Translations under genes and position numbers: made by a program
Part shown: piece after piece, positions 1 to 7,525 of the stretch
How positions within the stretch are numbered: position 1 is the first letter of the stretch
Layout: each line of letters opens with the position of its first letter
NCBI GenBank assembly: GCA_003003725.1
Contig: PVWI01000017.1
Location: 1-39,249, forward strand
Direction: 5' to 3'
DNA from: a filamentous cyanobacterium Phorm 6
GTDB taxonomy: Bacteria; Cyanobacteriota; Cyanobacteriia; Cyanobacteriales; Microcoleaceae
DNA: 39,249 nt
Notes under the pieces: generated by a model
Seen by the model: the letters and a program-made list of their open reading frames with translations, nothing else
Database searches by the model: none
What the model was told of the DNA's origin: nothing

Positions 1-221
1 GCTATAAGTTTAAGTGCATTTACGATGTCTTTCTTCTTTATTAGCTCGTGAGCATAAACTAAAGTAGGAGGTGCTTCTTCACTGCCAATATTAATCTTGA
101 TTTCCATCTGGTTAGCATCATTTTTTCTACCTTTAAAGATGTGGACATGAGCAGGAGTGCGATCGTTAGTATAGATGTATACAAATAAATTGTTCTGAAG
201 GTCTTCAAGAACTTTGGGCAT
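1..221 (-). CDS. DUF4160 domain protein, 3' end cut by window edge
   Basis: Reading the minus strand from an ATG at 219-221 gives an open frame of about 73 codons that runs off the window. It begins MPKVLEDLQNN and continues with an IYTNDRTPAHVHIFKG stretch. The pattern of a Tyr-Thr-Asn-Asp segment followed by a His-x-His motif near the N-terminus is typical of DUF4160, a family of small proteins of unknown biochemical role often found beside other small accessory or toxin-antitoxin-like genes. The partner, if any, would lie outside the window. The gene is divergent from the protease gene at 418, with about 196 bp of AT-rich spacer between them. The family call is from motif memory only. Confidence 0.6.
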   Translation of the reverse strand, partial: MPKVLEDLQNNLFVYIYTNDRTPAHVHIFKGRKNDANQMEIKINIGSEEAPPTLVYAHELIKKKDIVNALKLI

Positions 222-417
222 AAATTTTTATTATTTTTTATTTTTATTTTTACTTTTTATATATGACCCACAATAACCCAAGCGTTGGGTTTTGTCAAGT
301 GACGCACCCTACAGAATTCGATCGCCCAAACACTCTTCCATGCTCAACCGTCAACGCGCCACAAACCGGAAAACCGATCCGTTTGTTGATATGTGGTTAT
401 GTTAAATTGACACAATC

Positions 418-2085
418 ATGAACTACAACAGAACAATTCCGGCTATTTTGAGTGCTACGATCGCCCTAAGCTCGATCGCCCTCATCCCACTCACATCACC
501 TCAAATCGCCCTCGGATTAACCGCCGACGCAGTGAAAACCGTCGCCAAACAAATTACCGTTCGCATCCAAGGGCCAAAAGGCGGTTCTGGAGTAATTTTA
601 GAGAAAAAAGGTAGCACATACTATATTCTGACAAACTGGCACGTTGTCGATAAAGCAGGCGATTACGAAGTTGTAACTCCCGACGGCAAAGCTCACTCTG
701 TATCATATAGCCTTGTGCGGCGAATGCCTGGTGCGGACTTGGCGATCGTCCCCTTCAGCAGCCCTCAAAGCTACCGCCTCGCTCAATTGGCAAATTCCCC
801 AGCAACTCCAGGAAAAAAGGCGATCGTCGCGGGCTGGCCGACATCTGGCGGTTCCCTGAGACAGCCGATTTTCATCGCCACCGAAGGTCAGCTTACCGGC
901 CGCCAGACTCCCTGGAACGGTTATACTTTGGTATACAATAACTTAGTGAGAGCGGGGATGAGCGGCGGGCCCGTACTCGACGATGCGGGGCGAGTTGTGG
1001 CAATTAACGGCATTGTCAGGTTAGAAGAAAATTCGGATAAAATCGTGGCGGCGGGGATAGAAATCAATACTTTCATGAAATGGCGATCGACTATTTCGCT
1101 GCCGGTTGTTCCCCAATCTCCCACAGCCGGAAACCCGAAAACTCCTGTTAATAATCCGCCTCGGAAGCCTGGAAGCGCGATCGCCTTTGTCGCCACAAAT
1201 AGCCTCAAAGGATCTTCGGAAGTTGTGAGTTCCCTTGCCCTAGCTTCAGCTTATTTTACTACAGGAAATAGCAACGGCACAATCTCAGTTTGGAATTTTT
1301 CCGACGGGCAATTAAAAACTACCCTGCAAGGACACACAGAAGCCGTAAATGCACTGGCAGCCAGTGCGGACGGAAAAGTGTTAGCTAGCGGTAGCGACGA
1401 CAAAACTGTAAAAATTTGGAATTTAGAAACAGGCGCGGTTGTACGCACTTTGAGTGGGCATTCCGGTGCTGTTTCCAGCGTTGCCCTCAGTCCCGACGGC
1501 TTGTTTGTCGCGAGTGGCAGTTGGGATAAAACTGTGAAGATTTGGAATGCCAAAACTGGGGAGTTGCTGCGGACTTTAACCGGGCATTCTGGACTGGTGA
1601 ATGCTGTGGCGATTAGCCCGGACAGCAAAATTTTAGCTAGCGGCGGTAAAGATGGTTCAATTAGGTTGTGGAATTTAGCAACAGGTCAAGCAATTCGCAC
1701 GATTAGCGGCAAAAATTTGTCTGTTTTGTCCCTAGTTTTTACTCCCGATGGGAAAACTTTGGCTGCGGGAAACAGTAACGGGACAATTGGGTTGTGGAAT
1801 GTCGGAAACGGGCAGTTAATTCGGCGCTTAAGCGGGCATACTGATGGGGTTTGGTCGCTGGCAATCAGTCGGGATGGGAGTATACTGGTTAGTGGGAGTT
1901 GGGATAAGAGCGTGAAATTGTGGGATGTGCGATCCTCTTCGAGGGCTTCGCTAACGGGCGAATTGAAAGGTAATTTGAGCGGACATTCGGGCTATGTTAC
2001 GGCTGTGGGAATTAGTGCAGATGCTAAGACGATTGTGAGTGCGGGTTGGTTGGGGGAAATTAAGATTTGGAAAAGGGGGAATTGA
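418..2085 (+). CDS. Secreted trypsin-like serine protease fused to WD40 beta-propeller
   Basis: This 555-residue protein has an N-terminal signal peptide (positive residue then hydrophobic stretch, about residues 5-33). A chymotrypsin-fold protease domain of about 190 residues follows. The catalytic triad is visible as His75 (NWHVV), Asp107 (ADLAIV) and Ser182 (GMSGGPV). A Pro-rich linker (about 228-252) leads to seven WD40 blades (about 258-553), each ending in a W-N or W-D or W-K motif, enough for one closed propeller. It probably acts in the periplasm or at the cell surface, with the propeller as a protein-binding platform; the substrate is unknown. Blade 6 to 7 carries an extra Ser/Arg-rich loop encoded by repeat-like DNA (1929-1958). 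No strong ribosome-binding site precedes the ATG. Protease-propeller fusions are common in filamentous cyanobacteria. Confidence 0.88.
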   Translation: MNYNRTIPAILSATIALSSIALIPLTSPQIALGLTADAVKTVAKQITVRIQGPKGGSGVILEKKGSTYYILTNWHVVDKAGDYEVVTPDGKAHSVSYSLVRRMPGADLAIVPFSSPQSYRLAQLANSPATPGKKAIVAGWPTSGGSLRQPIFIATEGQLTGRQTPWNGYTLVYNNLVRAGMSGGPVLDDAGRVVAINGIVRLEENSDKIVAAGIEINTFMKWRSTISLPVVPQSPTAGNPKTPVNNPPRKPGSAIAFVATNSLKGSSEVVSSLALASAYFTTGNSNGTISVWNFSDGQLKTTLQGHTEAVNALAASADGKVLASGSDDKTVKIWNLETGAVVRTLSGHSGAVSSVALSPDGLFVASGSWDKTVKIWNAKTGELLRTLTGHSGLVNAVAISPDSKILASGGKDGSIRLWNLATGQAIRTISGKNLSVLSLVFTPDGKTLAAGNSNGTIGLWNVGNGQLIRRLSGHTDGVWSLAISRDGSILVSGSWDKSVKLWDVRSSSRASLTGELKGNLSGHSGYVTAVGISADAKTIVSAGWLGEIKIWKRGN

Positions 2086-2145
2086 GCGGGCGATCGAATG
2101 TGTTAAGATAATAGTCAATAAAACTGTCTTATCAAAAGGTGAAAA

Positions 2146-2793
2146 ATGAGTACAGTAACAACTCAATTACCTACAGATATCTGGGTAGCAGCAACATGGG
2201 AAGAATTTATCGCGATGGCGGATGACCCAGCTTACAGTCAAGCCAAATGCTACTATCGCAACGGACAAATGAGGATTGAAACTATGTCAGTAGGCCCAGA
2301 CCATGCTAGAGACAATGGAAGCATTTTTTTAGGAGTGAGTCTGTTCTGTATTGCGAAAGCTATCCCTTTAAATGGTTTGGATAACTGTAGCTACCGGAAA
2401 ACAGGAGTGCGAGAGTGTCAACCGGATGTATCATACTATATCGGAGAAAGAGCGCAATTAGCACCGAGGGGAACTTCGATCGCAAGTCTTGACGTTACCC
2501 CACCGCCAGATTTAGTCATAGAAGTTGCTGATTCAACTTTGGCTGATGATATTGGTGAAAAACGGTTGCTTTACGAAGAGCTAAAAGTCGCTGAATATTG
2601 GGTACTAGACGTGCAAAAATCCGAAATTATTGCCTTTGCTATTATTGCTGATAATGGCAGTCGGCGGATTGTGCGATCGGAAGTTTTGCCGGGATTAACT
2701 ATTTCTTTGGTAGAAGAAGCTTTGCGCCGGAGTCGCACTGAAGATCAAGCGCAGGTAGGTGCTTGGTTGTTGGCTCAATTTCAGCAGCAGTAA
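2146..2793 (+). CDS. Uma2 family (DUF820) PD-(D/E)XK nuclease-fold protein
   Basis: This 215-residue protein shows the Uma2/DUF820 pattern. PDVSYY gives Asp94, PDLVIEVADST gives Glu126, Lys139 follows in a D..GEKR segment, and YWVLDV comes after. These match the D-ExD/V-K core of the restriction-endonuclease-like fold. The family is hugely expanded in cyanobacteria and is usually annotated as a putative endonuclease; the cellular role is unproven. An AAAGGTG ribosome-binding site lies 5-6 bases before the ATG. It lies 60 bp after the protease gene and 23 bp before a second Uma2 gene, so cotranscription is plausible. The last 30 codons are Arg/Gln-rich and lie outside the core. Confidence 0.85.
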   Translation: MSTVTTQLPTDIWVAATWEEFIAMADDPAYSQAKCYYRNGQMRIETMSVGPDHARDNGSIFLGVSLFCIAKAIPLNGLDNCSYRKTGVRECQPDVSYYIGERAQLAPRGTSIASLDVTPPPDLVIEVADSTLADDIGEKRLLYEELKVAEYWVLDVQKSEIIAFAIIADNGSRRIVRSEVLPGLTISLVEEALRRSRTEDQAQVGAWLLAQFQQQ

Positions 2794-2816
2794 TCATGGA
2801 TAGAGGAATAAACATC

Positions 2817-3434
2817 ATGGTTCAATCACCTCCAAAACTTATAACTATTGATGAATTTATTGTCAACTACGGTGACAGCAATTGTTACGAACTAATTGAT
2901 GGTGAATTAACCGAAATGGAACCAACAGGGCCGCACGAACAAGTATCCGGGTTTCTGGGGCGAAAACTGAATGTAGAAATCGATCGCCTGGATCTATCCT
3001 ACTTTATCCCTCCTCGCTGTCTCATTAAACTATTAGGAACATCCACAGCTTTTCGCCCCGATGTGCTTGTATTAGATCAAACTCGACTAATTAACGAACC
3101 TTTATGGCAACAAGAACCCGTAATTACATCAGGGTTATCAATTAAACTGATCGCTGAAGTCGTTAGCACCAACTGGCCAAACGACTACGCCAGAAAAGTT
3201 GAAGATTATGCTCTATTAGGAGTGCCTGAGTATTGGATTGTTGACTATTTGGGCATTGGTGGCAGAGAATATATTGGCAAACCTAAACAGCCGACAGTGA
3301 CAATTTGTACGCTGCGAGAGGATGACTATCAAAAACAGTTGTTTCAAAATGACGATCGACTTGTTTCCTCAATGTTTCCAGATTTGCAATTAACTGCACA
3401 ACAAATCTTCGCAGCAGGCAGAATTGCTATGTAA
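2817..3434 (+). CDS. Uma2 family (DUF820) PD-(D/E)XK nuclease-fold protein
   Basis: This 205-residue protein has the Uma2 core residues Asp82 (RPDVLVLD), Glu114 (IAEVVSTNW) and Lys127, followed by the EYWIVDY strand. The start at 2817 is chosen because AGAGGA sits 9 bases upstream. An in-frame ATG at 2796 and a TTG that overlaps the previous gene are less likely. It is clearly paralogous to the Uma2 gene at 31245-31880: both share EVVSTNW, PEYW and NPKQPT/KPKQPT blocks. It is less like its immediate neighbour at 2146, so the adjacent pair is not a recent tandem duplication. Function is inferred from fold only. Confidence 0.86.
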   Translation: MVQSPPKLITIDEFIVNYGDSNCYELIDGELTEMEPTGPHEQVSGFLGRKLNVEIDRLDLSYFIPPRCLIKLLGTSTAFRPDVLVLDQTRLINEPLWQQEPVITSGLSIKLIAEVVSTNWPNDYARKVEDYALLGVPEYWIVDYLGIGGREYIGKPKQPTVTICTLREDDYQKQLFQNDDRLVSSMFPDLQLTAQQIFAAGRIAM

Positions 3435-3754
3435 TTGATAGTTGGCGACACGTTAACGGCAATATTGTTGTCCCAGCCCGATCGCCTTCAACACCAAATT
3501 AGCGATCAACTAAAATCATCAAACAGCCAAAAGCAATCTCAACCTTAGCTGAAAACTCGTCGCCAGTTTCTCTGGTCCGATCGCCACTTATGATAGATTT
3601 GGTTACGGCCGGACTACACTAAAAGACAAAATCAAATTAAAATTTGCGCCATAAATTCGATAGACCCCCACTGTTCGCGTGCTAAGACGCACAGCGCACA
3701 AGCGGTTGAGTCACATCTAAAATCTAAAATCTAAAATCGACTGGCTTCGGAAAA
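3435..3754 (+). other. Intergenic region upstream of the ABC operon, with a TCTAAAA heptad run
   Basis: This 320-bp gap has no convincing gene on either strand. It contains several GCGATC-type HIP1-related sites. Just before the ATPase start is a short tandem run of the heptad TCTAAAA (about 3716-3738), one of the short tandemly repeated sequences of cyanobacteria. The promoter of the downstream ABC operon is expected here, but no box is clear enough to call. Confidence 0.5.
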
Positions 3755-5416
3755 ATGATTGAAGTAGAACACTTAAGCAAAACTTACGGTTCAACCGCAG
3801 CGATCGCGGACGTGTCTTTCTCGGTCGAATCAGGAGAAATTCTCGGTTTTTTGGGCCCAAATGGCGCTGGGAAGACCACAACTATGCGGATTTTGTCGGG
3901 ATATTTGCCCGCATCCAGCGGTACCGCCCGCATCGCCGGCCTCGACGTTCACGCAAACTCGATGGGAGTTCGACAGCGCATCGGTTATTTGCCCGAAACC
4001 CCGCCTCTGTATCCAGAAATGAGTGTGGAAGGGTTTCTGTTTTTTGTGGCGCGGATTAAGCAAGTATCGGCGGGCGATATCGCGCGAAGAGTTACTTCGG
4101 CGATCGAACGCTGCGGCTTGGTTGACAAACGCAAAGTTTTAATCCGTAAACTTTCCAAAGGCTTTAAGCAACGTGTCGGTATCGCCCAGGCCATCGTCCA
4201 CGATCCACCCGTAATCATCCTAGACGAACCAACCGTCGGACTTGACCCCCGGCAAATCATCGAAGTCCGCAACTTGATTAAAAGTCTGGGCGGCCAACAT
4301 ACAATCATTCTTTCGACTCACATTTTGCCGGAAGTCAGCATGACTTGCAACCGCGTCACCATCATCAATCGCGGTAAAATCGTCGCTGCGGGTACTCCAG
4401 ACAATTTGGTGGGAGAGTTGGCGGCTGGAGAAGGTTACGAAGTGGAAGTTGAAGGTGAGGCGGATTTGTTGAACAGTCTGCTGTTGCCTTCTTTGGAAAA
4501 TGTGCAAGGAGTTCGATCGGTCGAATTGATTCCAAACCAGCAATTTTTAGCCAATCGCTACCGCCTGCGGGCCTTGTGCGAATCGGACATAGAACCCGGA
4601 CGAGAAATTGCCGCAGCTATCATCGCCTCTGGGTTCGGACTCTGCGAAATGCGTCGCAATCGGGCTACTCTCGAAGATGTGTTTTTGAGGCTGACAGCCG
4701 CTGAAAACAAACCGGAAGAAACACTGGTTCACAGCGAACCGGAGGTCGATCGCAATCTACAAGCAGCGACAGAAATCCCAGATGCGATCGTGGATGTCGA
4801 TCGATTGGAATCACCATTGATTGTGGACGATTTGCCAGTTTTAGATAAGCAAGAGTCGCCCTATGATTCTCAACCTCAACCGGAACCAGTTGCGGAAATT
4901 AGAGAGTCGATCGAACTTCCTGAATCCGAACCGGAACCAGTTGCGGAAATTCCAGCAACGGTAAACGATTTAGAACCTGAACTGCAATCAGTTGCACATT
5001 TTCTGGAAATTGCAGAGAGACAAGAGTCGATCGAACTTCCTCAACCGGAAGCAGCAGTTATAGAAACATTAGAATCGATTGACGATTCTCCATCCGAACC
5101 GCCTCCGGTTCCAGATTTTCTGCAAATTGCCAAAAAATCGGAGTCGATCGAACTTCCTCAACCTGAAACCGTTGTCGAAACCGTAGAGTCGATCGAACTT
5201 CCTCAACCTGAAACCGTTGTCGAAACCGTAGAGTCGATCGAACTTCCTCAACCTGAAACTCCACCAGTTGTCAGAAATAGGCAAGCAAAGAAAAGACCAC
5301 AACCGACAAATAGCGATTCTCCAGAACAACCACCTGCTACCAGAAAGCAACAAATAGAAAAAAAGCAACAGAATAGTGACGACAGCACAACACCACCCAC
5401 AGGCGACTCAACATAA
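3755..5416 (+). CDS. Gliding-type (GldA-like) ABC transporter ATPase with long acidic Pro/Glu tail
   Basis: Residues 1-315 form an ABC-2 exporter ATPase. The Walker A motif is at 34-42 (GPNGAGKTT), the signature at 132-137 (KLSKGF), Walker B Asp157-Glu158, and the switch His189. It resembles the ATPase of gliding-motility-associated ABC systems (GldA family) and would energise the permease encoded at 5473. Residues 316-553 are an extra low-complexity, acidic tail rich in Glu, Pro and Ile. It carries repeats of the ESIELPQPE type and ends in a short Lys/Arg/Gln-rich segment. Ordinary members of this family end near residue 310-340, so the tail roughly doubles the length. It is probably disordered and may bind another protein; that is inference. 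Confidence 0.87.
   Translation: MIEVEHLSKTYGSTAAIADVSFSVESGEILGFLGPNGAGKTTTMRILSGYLPASSGTARIAGLDVHANSMGVRQRIGYLPETPPLYPEMSVEGFLFFVARIKQVSAGDIARRVTSAIERCGLVDKRKVLIRKLSKGFKQRVGIAQAIVHDPPVIILDEPTVGLDPRQIIEVRNLIKSLGGQHTIILSTHILPEVSMTCNRVTIINRGKIVAAGTPDNLVGELAAGEGYEVEVEGEADLLNSLLLPSLENVQGVRSVELIPNQQFLANRYRLRALCESDIEPGREIAAAIIASGFGLCEMRRNRATLEDVFLRLTAAENKPEETLVHSEPEVDRNLQAATEIPDAIVDVDRLESPLIVDDLPVLDKQESPYDSQPQPEPVAEIRESIELPESEPEPVAEIPATVNDLEPELQSVAHFLEIAERQESIELPQPEAAVIETLESIDDSPSEPPPVPDFLQIAKKSESIELPQPETVVETVESIELPQPETVVETVESIELPQPETPPVVRNRQAKKRPQPTNSDSPEQPPATRKQQIEKKQQNSDDSTTPPTGDST
5141..5259 (+). repeat. 45-bp in-frame tandem repeat in the ATPase tail
   Basis: Two perfect 45-bp units (5141-5185 and 5186-5230) are followed by a partial third (5231-5259). 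Each unit encodes 15 residues, ESIELPQPETVVETV. Related imperfect ESIELP units occur upstream at about 4906 and 5026, so the tail grew by internal duplication while keeping the frame. The perfect identity of adjacent units suggests recent expansion. Confidence 0.9.
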
Positions 5417-5472
5417 ACCAATTACCAATTCCCCATTCCCAATTACCAATTCCCCAATTTCCAAGGTTAGTA
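5417..5472 (+). repeat. ATTACCA/ATTCCCA-type heptad repeat spacer
   Basis: The gap between the ATPase and permease genes is almost wholly made of alternating ACCAATT, CCCAATT and related 7-bp units (STRR). The permease ribosome-binding site (AAGG, 7 bases before the ATG at 5473) lies directly after the repeat. Confidence 0.8.
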
Positions 5473-6264
5473 ATGCTTAGTAACATTGTCGCAATTTACC
5501 GCAAAGAACTGCAAAGCTACTTTGCCTCACCATTAGCTTATGCGATCGCCGCAGTTTTTTGGCTGATCACCGGCTACTTTTTAATCGCCATTCTCCTCGC
5601 CCCCGACGGGTTAATTCCCCAAATCTCTCAGCGAGACCAAATGGGAATTACCGAACCCCCAATCGACGTTGCATACGAATTCCTGCAACTATTTCTGCGC
5701 ATCATGGGTTCCCTTTCATTATTCGTATTACCCGCACTTTCAATGGGACTTTACGCAGAAGAACGCAAACGCGGCACCTTAGAACTTTTAGCAACATCTC
5801 CCTTAACAAACTGGGCAGTTGCTACGGGCAAACTCCTCGGTGTTTTAACATTTTACACCACAATGTTGCTGCCCCTGCTCTTCTGCGAGGCGATCGCCCT
5901 AAGTTCATCAACCCCACCCGTACCTCCGGGCGTCCTACTGCTAGGACACGGCGGCTTAATCTTACTAGCAGCCGGAGTATTGTCCCTAGGAATGTTTATT
6001 TCCTCCCTCACAGACAGCACAATTTTATCAGCCATCCTGACCTTTGCTCTAGTATTATTTCTGTGGGTAATCGACGCAGCCGCCGTCGGAATCGGCGGCC
6101 CATTCGGAGCAGCATTAGGACAGTTGTCACTCTTAACACATTATACCAATCTTGTCAAAGGAGTTTTCGATACCAGCAGTTTAATTATGTTTGCCAGTTA
6201 CATCATTTTAGGAGTATTTCTGACAGCCCAATCCATCGACGCCTTACGCTATCAACGTTCTTAA
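5473..6264 (+). CDS. ABC-2 type permease, GldF-like
   Basis: This 263-residue membrane protein has about six hydrophobic segments (roughly residues 20-42, 75-97, 115-137, 157-180, 185-207 and 235-255). It carries the EERKRGTLELLATSPL motif at about 97-112, which is characteristic of ABC-2 permeases of the GldF type (transport system linked to gliding motility). It is expected to pair with the ATPase encoded just upstream and with the GldG-like auxiliary protein downstream. The transported substrate is unknown. An AAGG element precedes the ATG at a suitable distance. Confidence 0.88.
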   Translation: MLSNIVAIYRKELQSYFASPLAYAIAAVFWLITGYFLIAILLAPDGLIPQISQRDQMGITEPPIDVAYEFLQLFLRIMGSLSLFVLPALSMGLYAEERKRGTLELLATSPLTNWAVATGKLLGVLTFYTTMLLPLLFCEAIALSSSTPPVPPGVLLLGHGGLILLAAGVLSLGMFISSLTDSTILSAILTFALVLFLWVIDAAAVGIGGPFGAALGQLSLLTHYTNLVKGVFDTSSLIMFASYIILGVFLTAQSIDALRYQRS

Positions 6265-6302
6265 AAACAACAACCGGCATCGGGCATCGGGAATTAATCT
6301 GC

Positions 6303-6397
6303 CTTCTTCCTTCTTCCTTCTTCCCTCTTCCTTCTTCCGTCTTCCCTCTTCCTTCTTCCGTCTTCCTTCTTCCTTCTTCCTTCTTCCTTCTTCCTTC
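6303..6397 (+). repeat. CTTCTTC heptad tandem repeat (STRR)
   Basis: About thirteen consecutive units of a CCTTCTT-type heptad, with occasional CCCTCTT and CCGTCTT variants, occupy the gap between the permease gene and the Rpn nuclease gene. The same unit, on one strand or the other, recurs at 9497-9522, 9666-9720, 11750-11818 and 14335-14380. Apparent open frames across it arise only because three units make 21 bases. Confidence 0.92.
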
Positions 6398-6441
6398 TGT
6401 TATATTTTCAGGATAAATAATTCTACCAAGTAAATCAAACA

Positions 6442-7347
6442 ATGAGATTTATCAATCCCAAAATCGACTTTGCGTTCAAAAAAATATTCGGTTCTACCGA
6501 AAATAAGGACATTCTGATTAATTTTTTAAACGCCATCCTTTATGAAGCACAACCAGTCATCGAAAACTTAGAAATAATCGAAGCCCAACCAGCAGGAAAT
6601 CAACCTTTCGGAATCCAAGACACACAGCTAGATGTCAAAGCCACAATTAATGGTGACAGAATCGCCCTAGTTGAAATCCAACTGATTAACGTGCCTTCCT
6701 TCGGGAACAGAGCTTTGTACAATGCTGCCAAAACCTACAGCCTAAAATTAACACCAGAAGAACGCTATCAAAGACTAAAAACAGTAATTTCCTTAAAAAT
6801 TGCCGACTTTGAAATGTTTGAAAATCAGCCAGAATTTATGTCCAGGTTTGTTTTCAAAGGAAAAGATCAACAGTTTGAGTGTCCAGATACTGAAATAGAA
6901 TTAGTATTTATCGAACTGCCAAAATTTAGCAAAGAATTAGCACAATTAGAAACAGCCGCTGATCAATGGATTTATTTCCTTAAAAATACCAGCACTTTAG
7001 AAACATTACCAGAAACACTGAGTGCAGTTCCCGAAATTAATAAAGCTTTGAAAATTGCCAGCGAAGATAACTTCACTCAGGCAGAATTAACCCAATTGCA
7101 AAACCAAGAAGTGTGGATTCAAGACCAGCAGATTGCTATAGATGTAGCAAAAGACCAGGTGACAAAAACTGCTCAACTCTCCTTAATATTGCGTCAATTC
7201 GTGCGGCGTTTAGGCGCAATCCAACCACAAACAGAAAACTGTATTCGTCAATTAGGTCTAGAGGAATTAGAAGAATTAGGAGATGCCGTGCTAGATTTCA
7301 AGCATCCGTCAGATTTAACAGCATGGTTGCAGGCTAATGCGATATAG
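6442..7347 (+). CDS. Rpn family PD-(D/E)XK nuclease / putative transposase
   Basis: This 301-residue protein begins with the family signature MRFINPKIDFAFKKIFG. It has the expected nuclease core Asp64 (LDVKA) and Glu78-x-Gln80 (VEIQ), followed by a YNAAKTYS segment. These match the Rpn/PDDEXK-transposase family (recombination-promoting nuclease), related to RpnA of E. coli. Such proteins cleave DNA and stimulate RecA-independent recombination in E. coli, but the many cyanobacterial copies are uncharacterised. It lies between the permease and the GldG-like gene on the same strand, flanked by heptad repeats on both sides. It thus looks like an inserted cargo gene within an otherwise coherent transporter operon. 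The frame is intact. Confidence 0.87.
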   Translation: MRFINPKIDFAFKKIFGSTENKDILINFLNAILYEAQPVIENLEIIEAQPAGNQPFGIQDTQLDVKATINGDRIALVEIQLINVPSFGNRALYNAAKTYSLKLTPEERYQRLKTVISLKIADFEMFENQPEFMSRFVFKGKDQQFECPDTEIELVFIELPKFSKELAQLETAADQWIYFLKNTSTLETLPETLSAVPEINKALKIASEDNFTQAELTQLQNQEVWIQDQQIAIDVAKDQVTKTAQLSLILRQFVRRLGAIQPQTENCIRQLGLEELEELGDAVLDFKHPSDLTAWLQANAI

Positions 7348-7401
7348 AATAATATTCTCGAACCGGAATTTTCTCACGCCTGAAAATTGGGTCTGAAGCC
7401 T

Positions 7402-7416
7402 CCCCGTTTAGGGGGA
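7402..7416 (+). other. Small hairpin after the nuclease gene
   Basis: CCCC, a short GTTTA loop and GGGG form a small stem about 55 bases after the nuclease stop codon. There is no T-run, so a terminator call is weak; it may only be a local palindrome. Confidence 0.25.
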
Positions 7417-7469
7417 AATCAAACAAAATGATTCATTGCTTCAATCCTCTTCTATCGACGGCTATGGGT

Positions 7470-7510
7470 AACTGTTAACTGTCAACTGTCAACTGTCAAC
7501 TGTCAACTGA
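7470..7510 (+). repeat. AACTGTC heptad tandem repeat (STRR)
   Basis: Five to six consecutive copies of the heptad AACTGTC (first copy varied to AACTGTT) lie just upstream of the GldG-like gene. This heptad differs from the CTTCTTC and ATTACCA units elsewhere in the operon, so at least three STRR classes are present here. Confidence 0.9.
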
Positions 7511-7525
7511 TGAAATATTTACCTT

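Noticed and set aside
2763-2816. Earlier TTG or ATG start for the second Uma2 gene
   Set aside because: The TTG start overlaps the previous gene and the ATG at 2796 lacks a ribosome-binding site, whereas AGAGGA precedes the ATG at 2817.
418-3434. A new protease-nuclease defence system
   Set aside because: The protease has a signal peptide, Uma2 genes are dispersed all over cyanobacterial genomes, and nothing else in the neighbourhood resembles a defence island.
6203-6442. Open frames across the CTTCTTC heptads (also near 9658, 11559 and 11825)
   Set aside because: Three 7-bp units make 21 bases without stop codons in some frames, giving artificial Leu/Pro/Ser or Glu/Arg/Lys repeats; no start signal or homologous protein.
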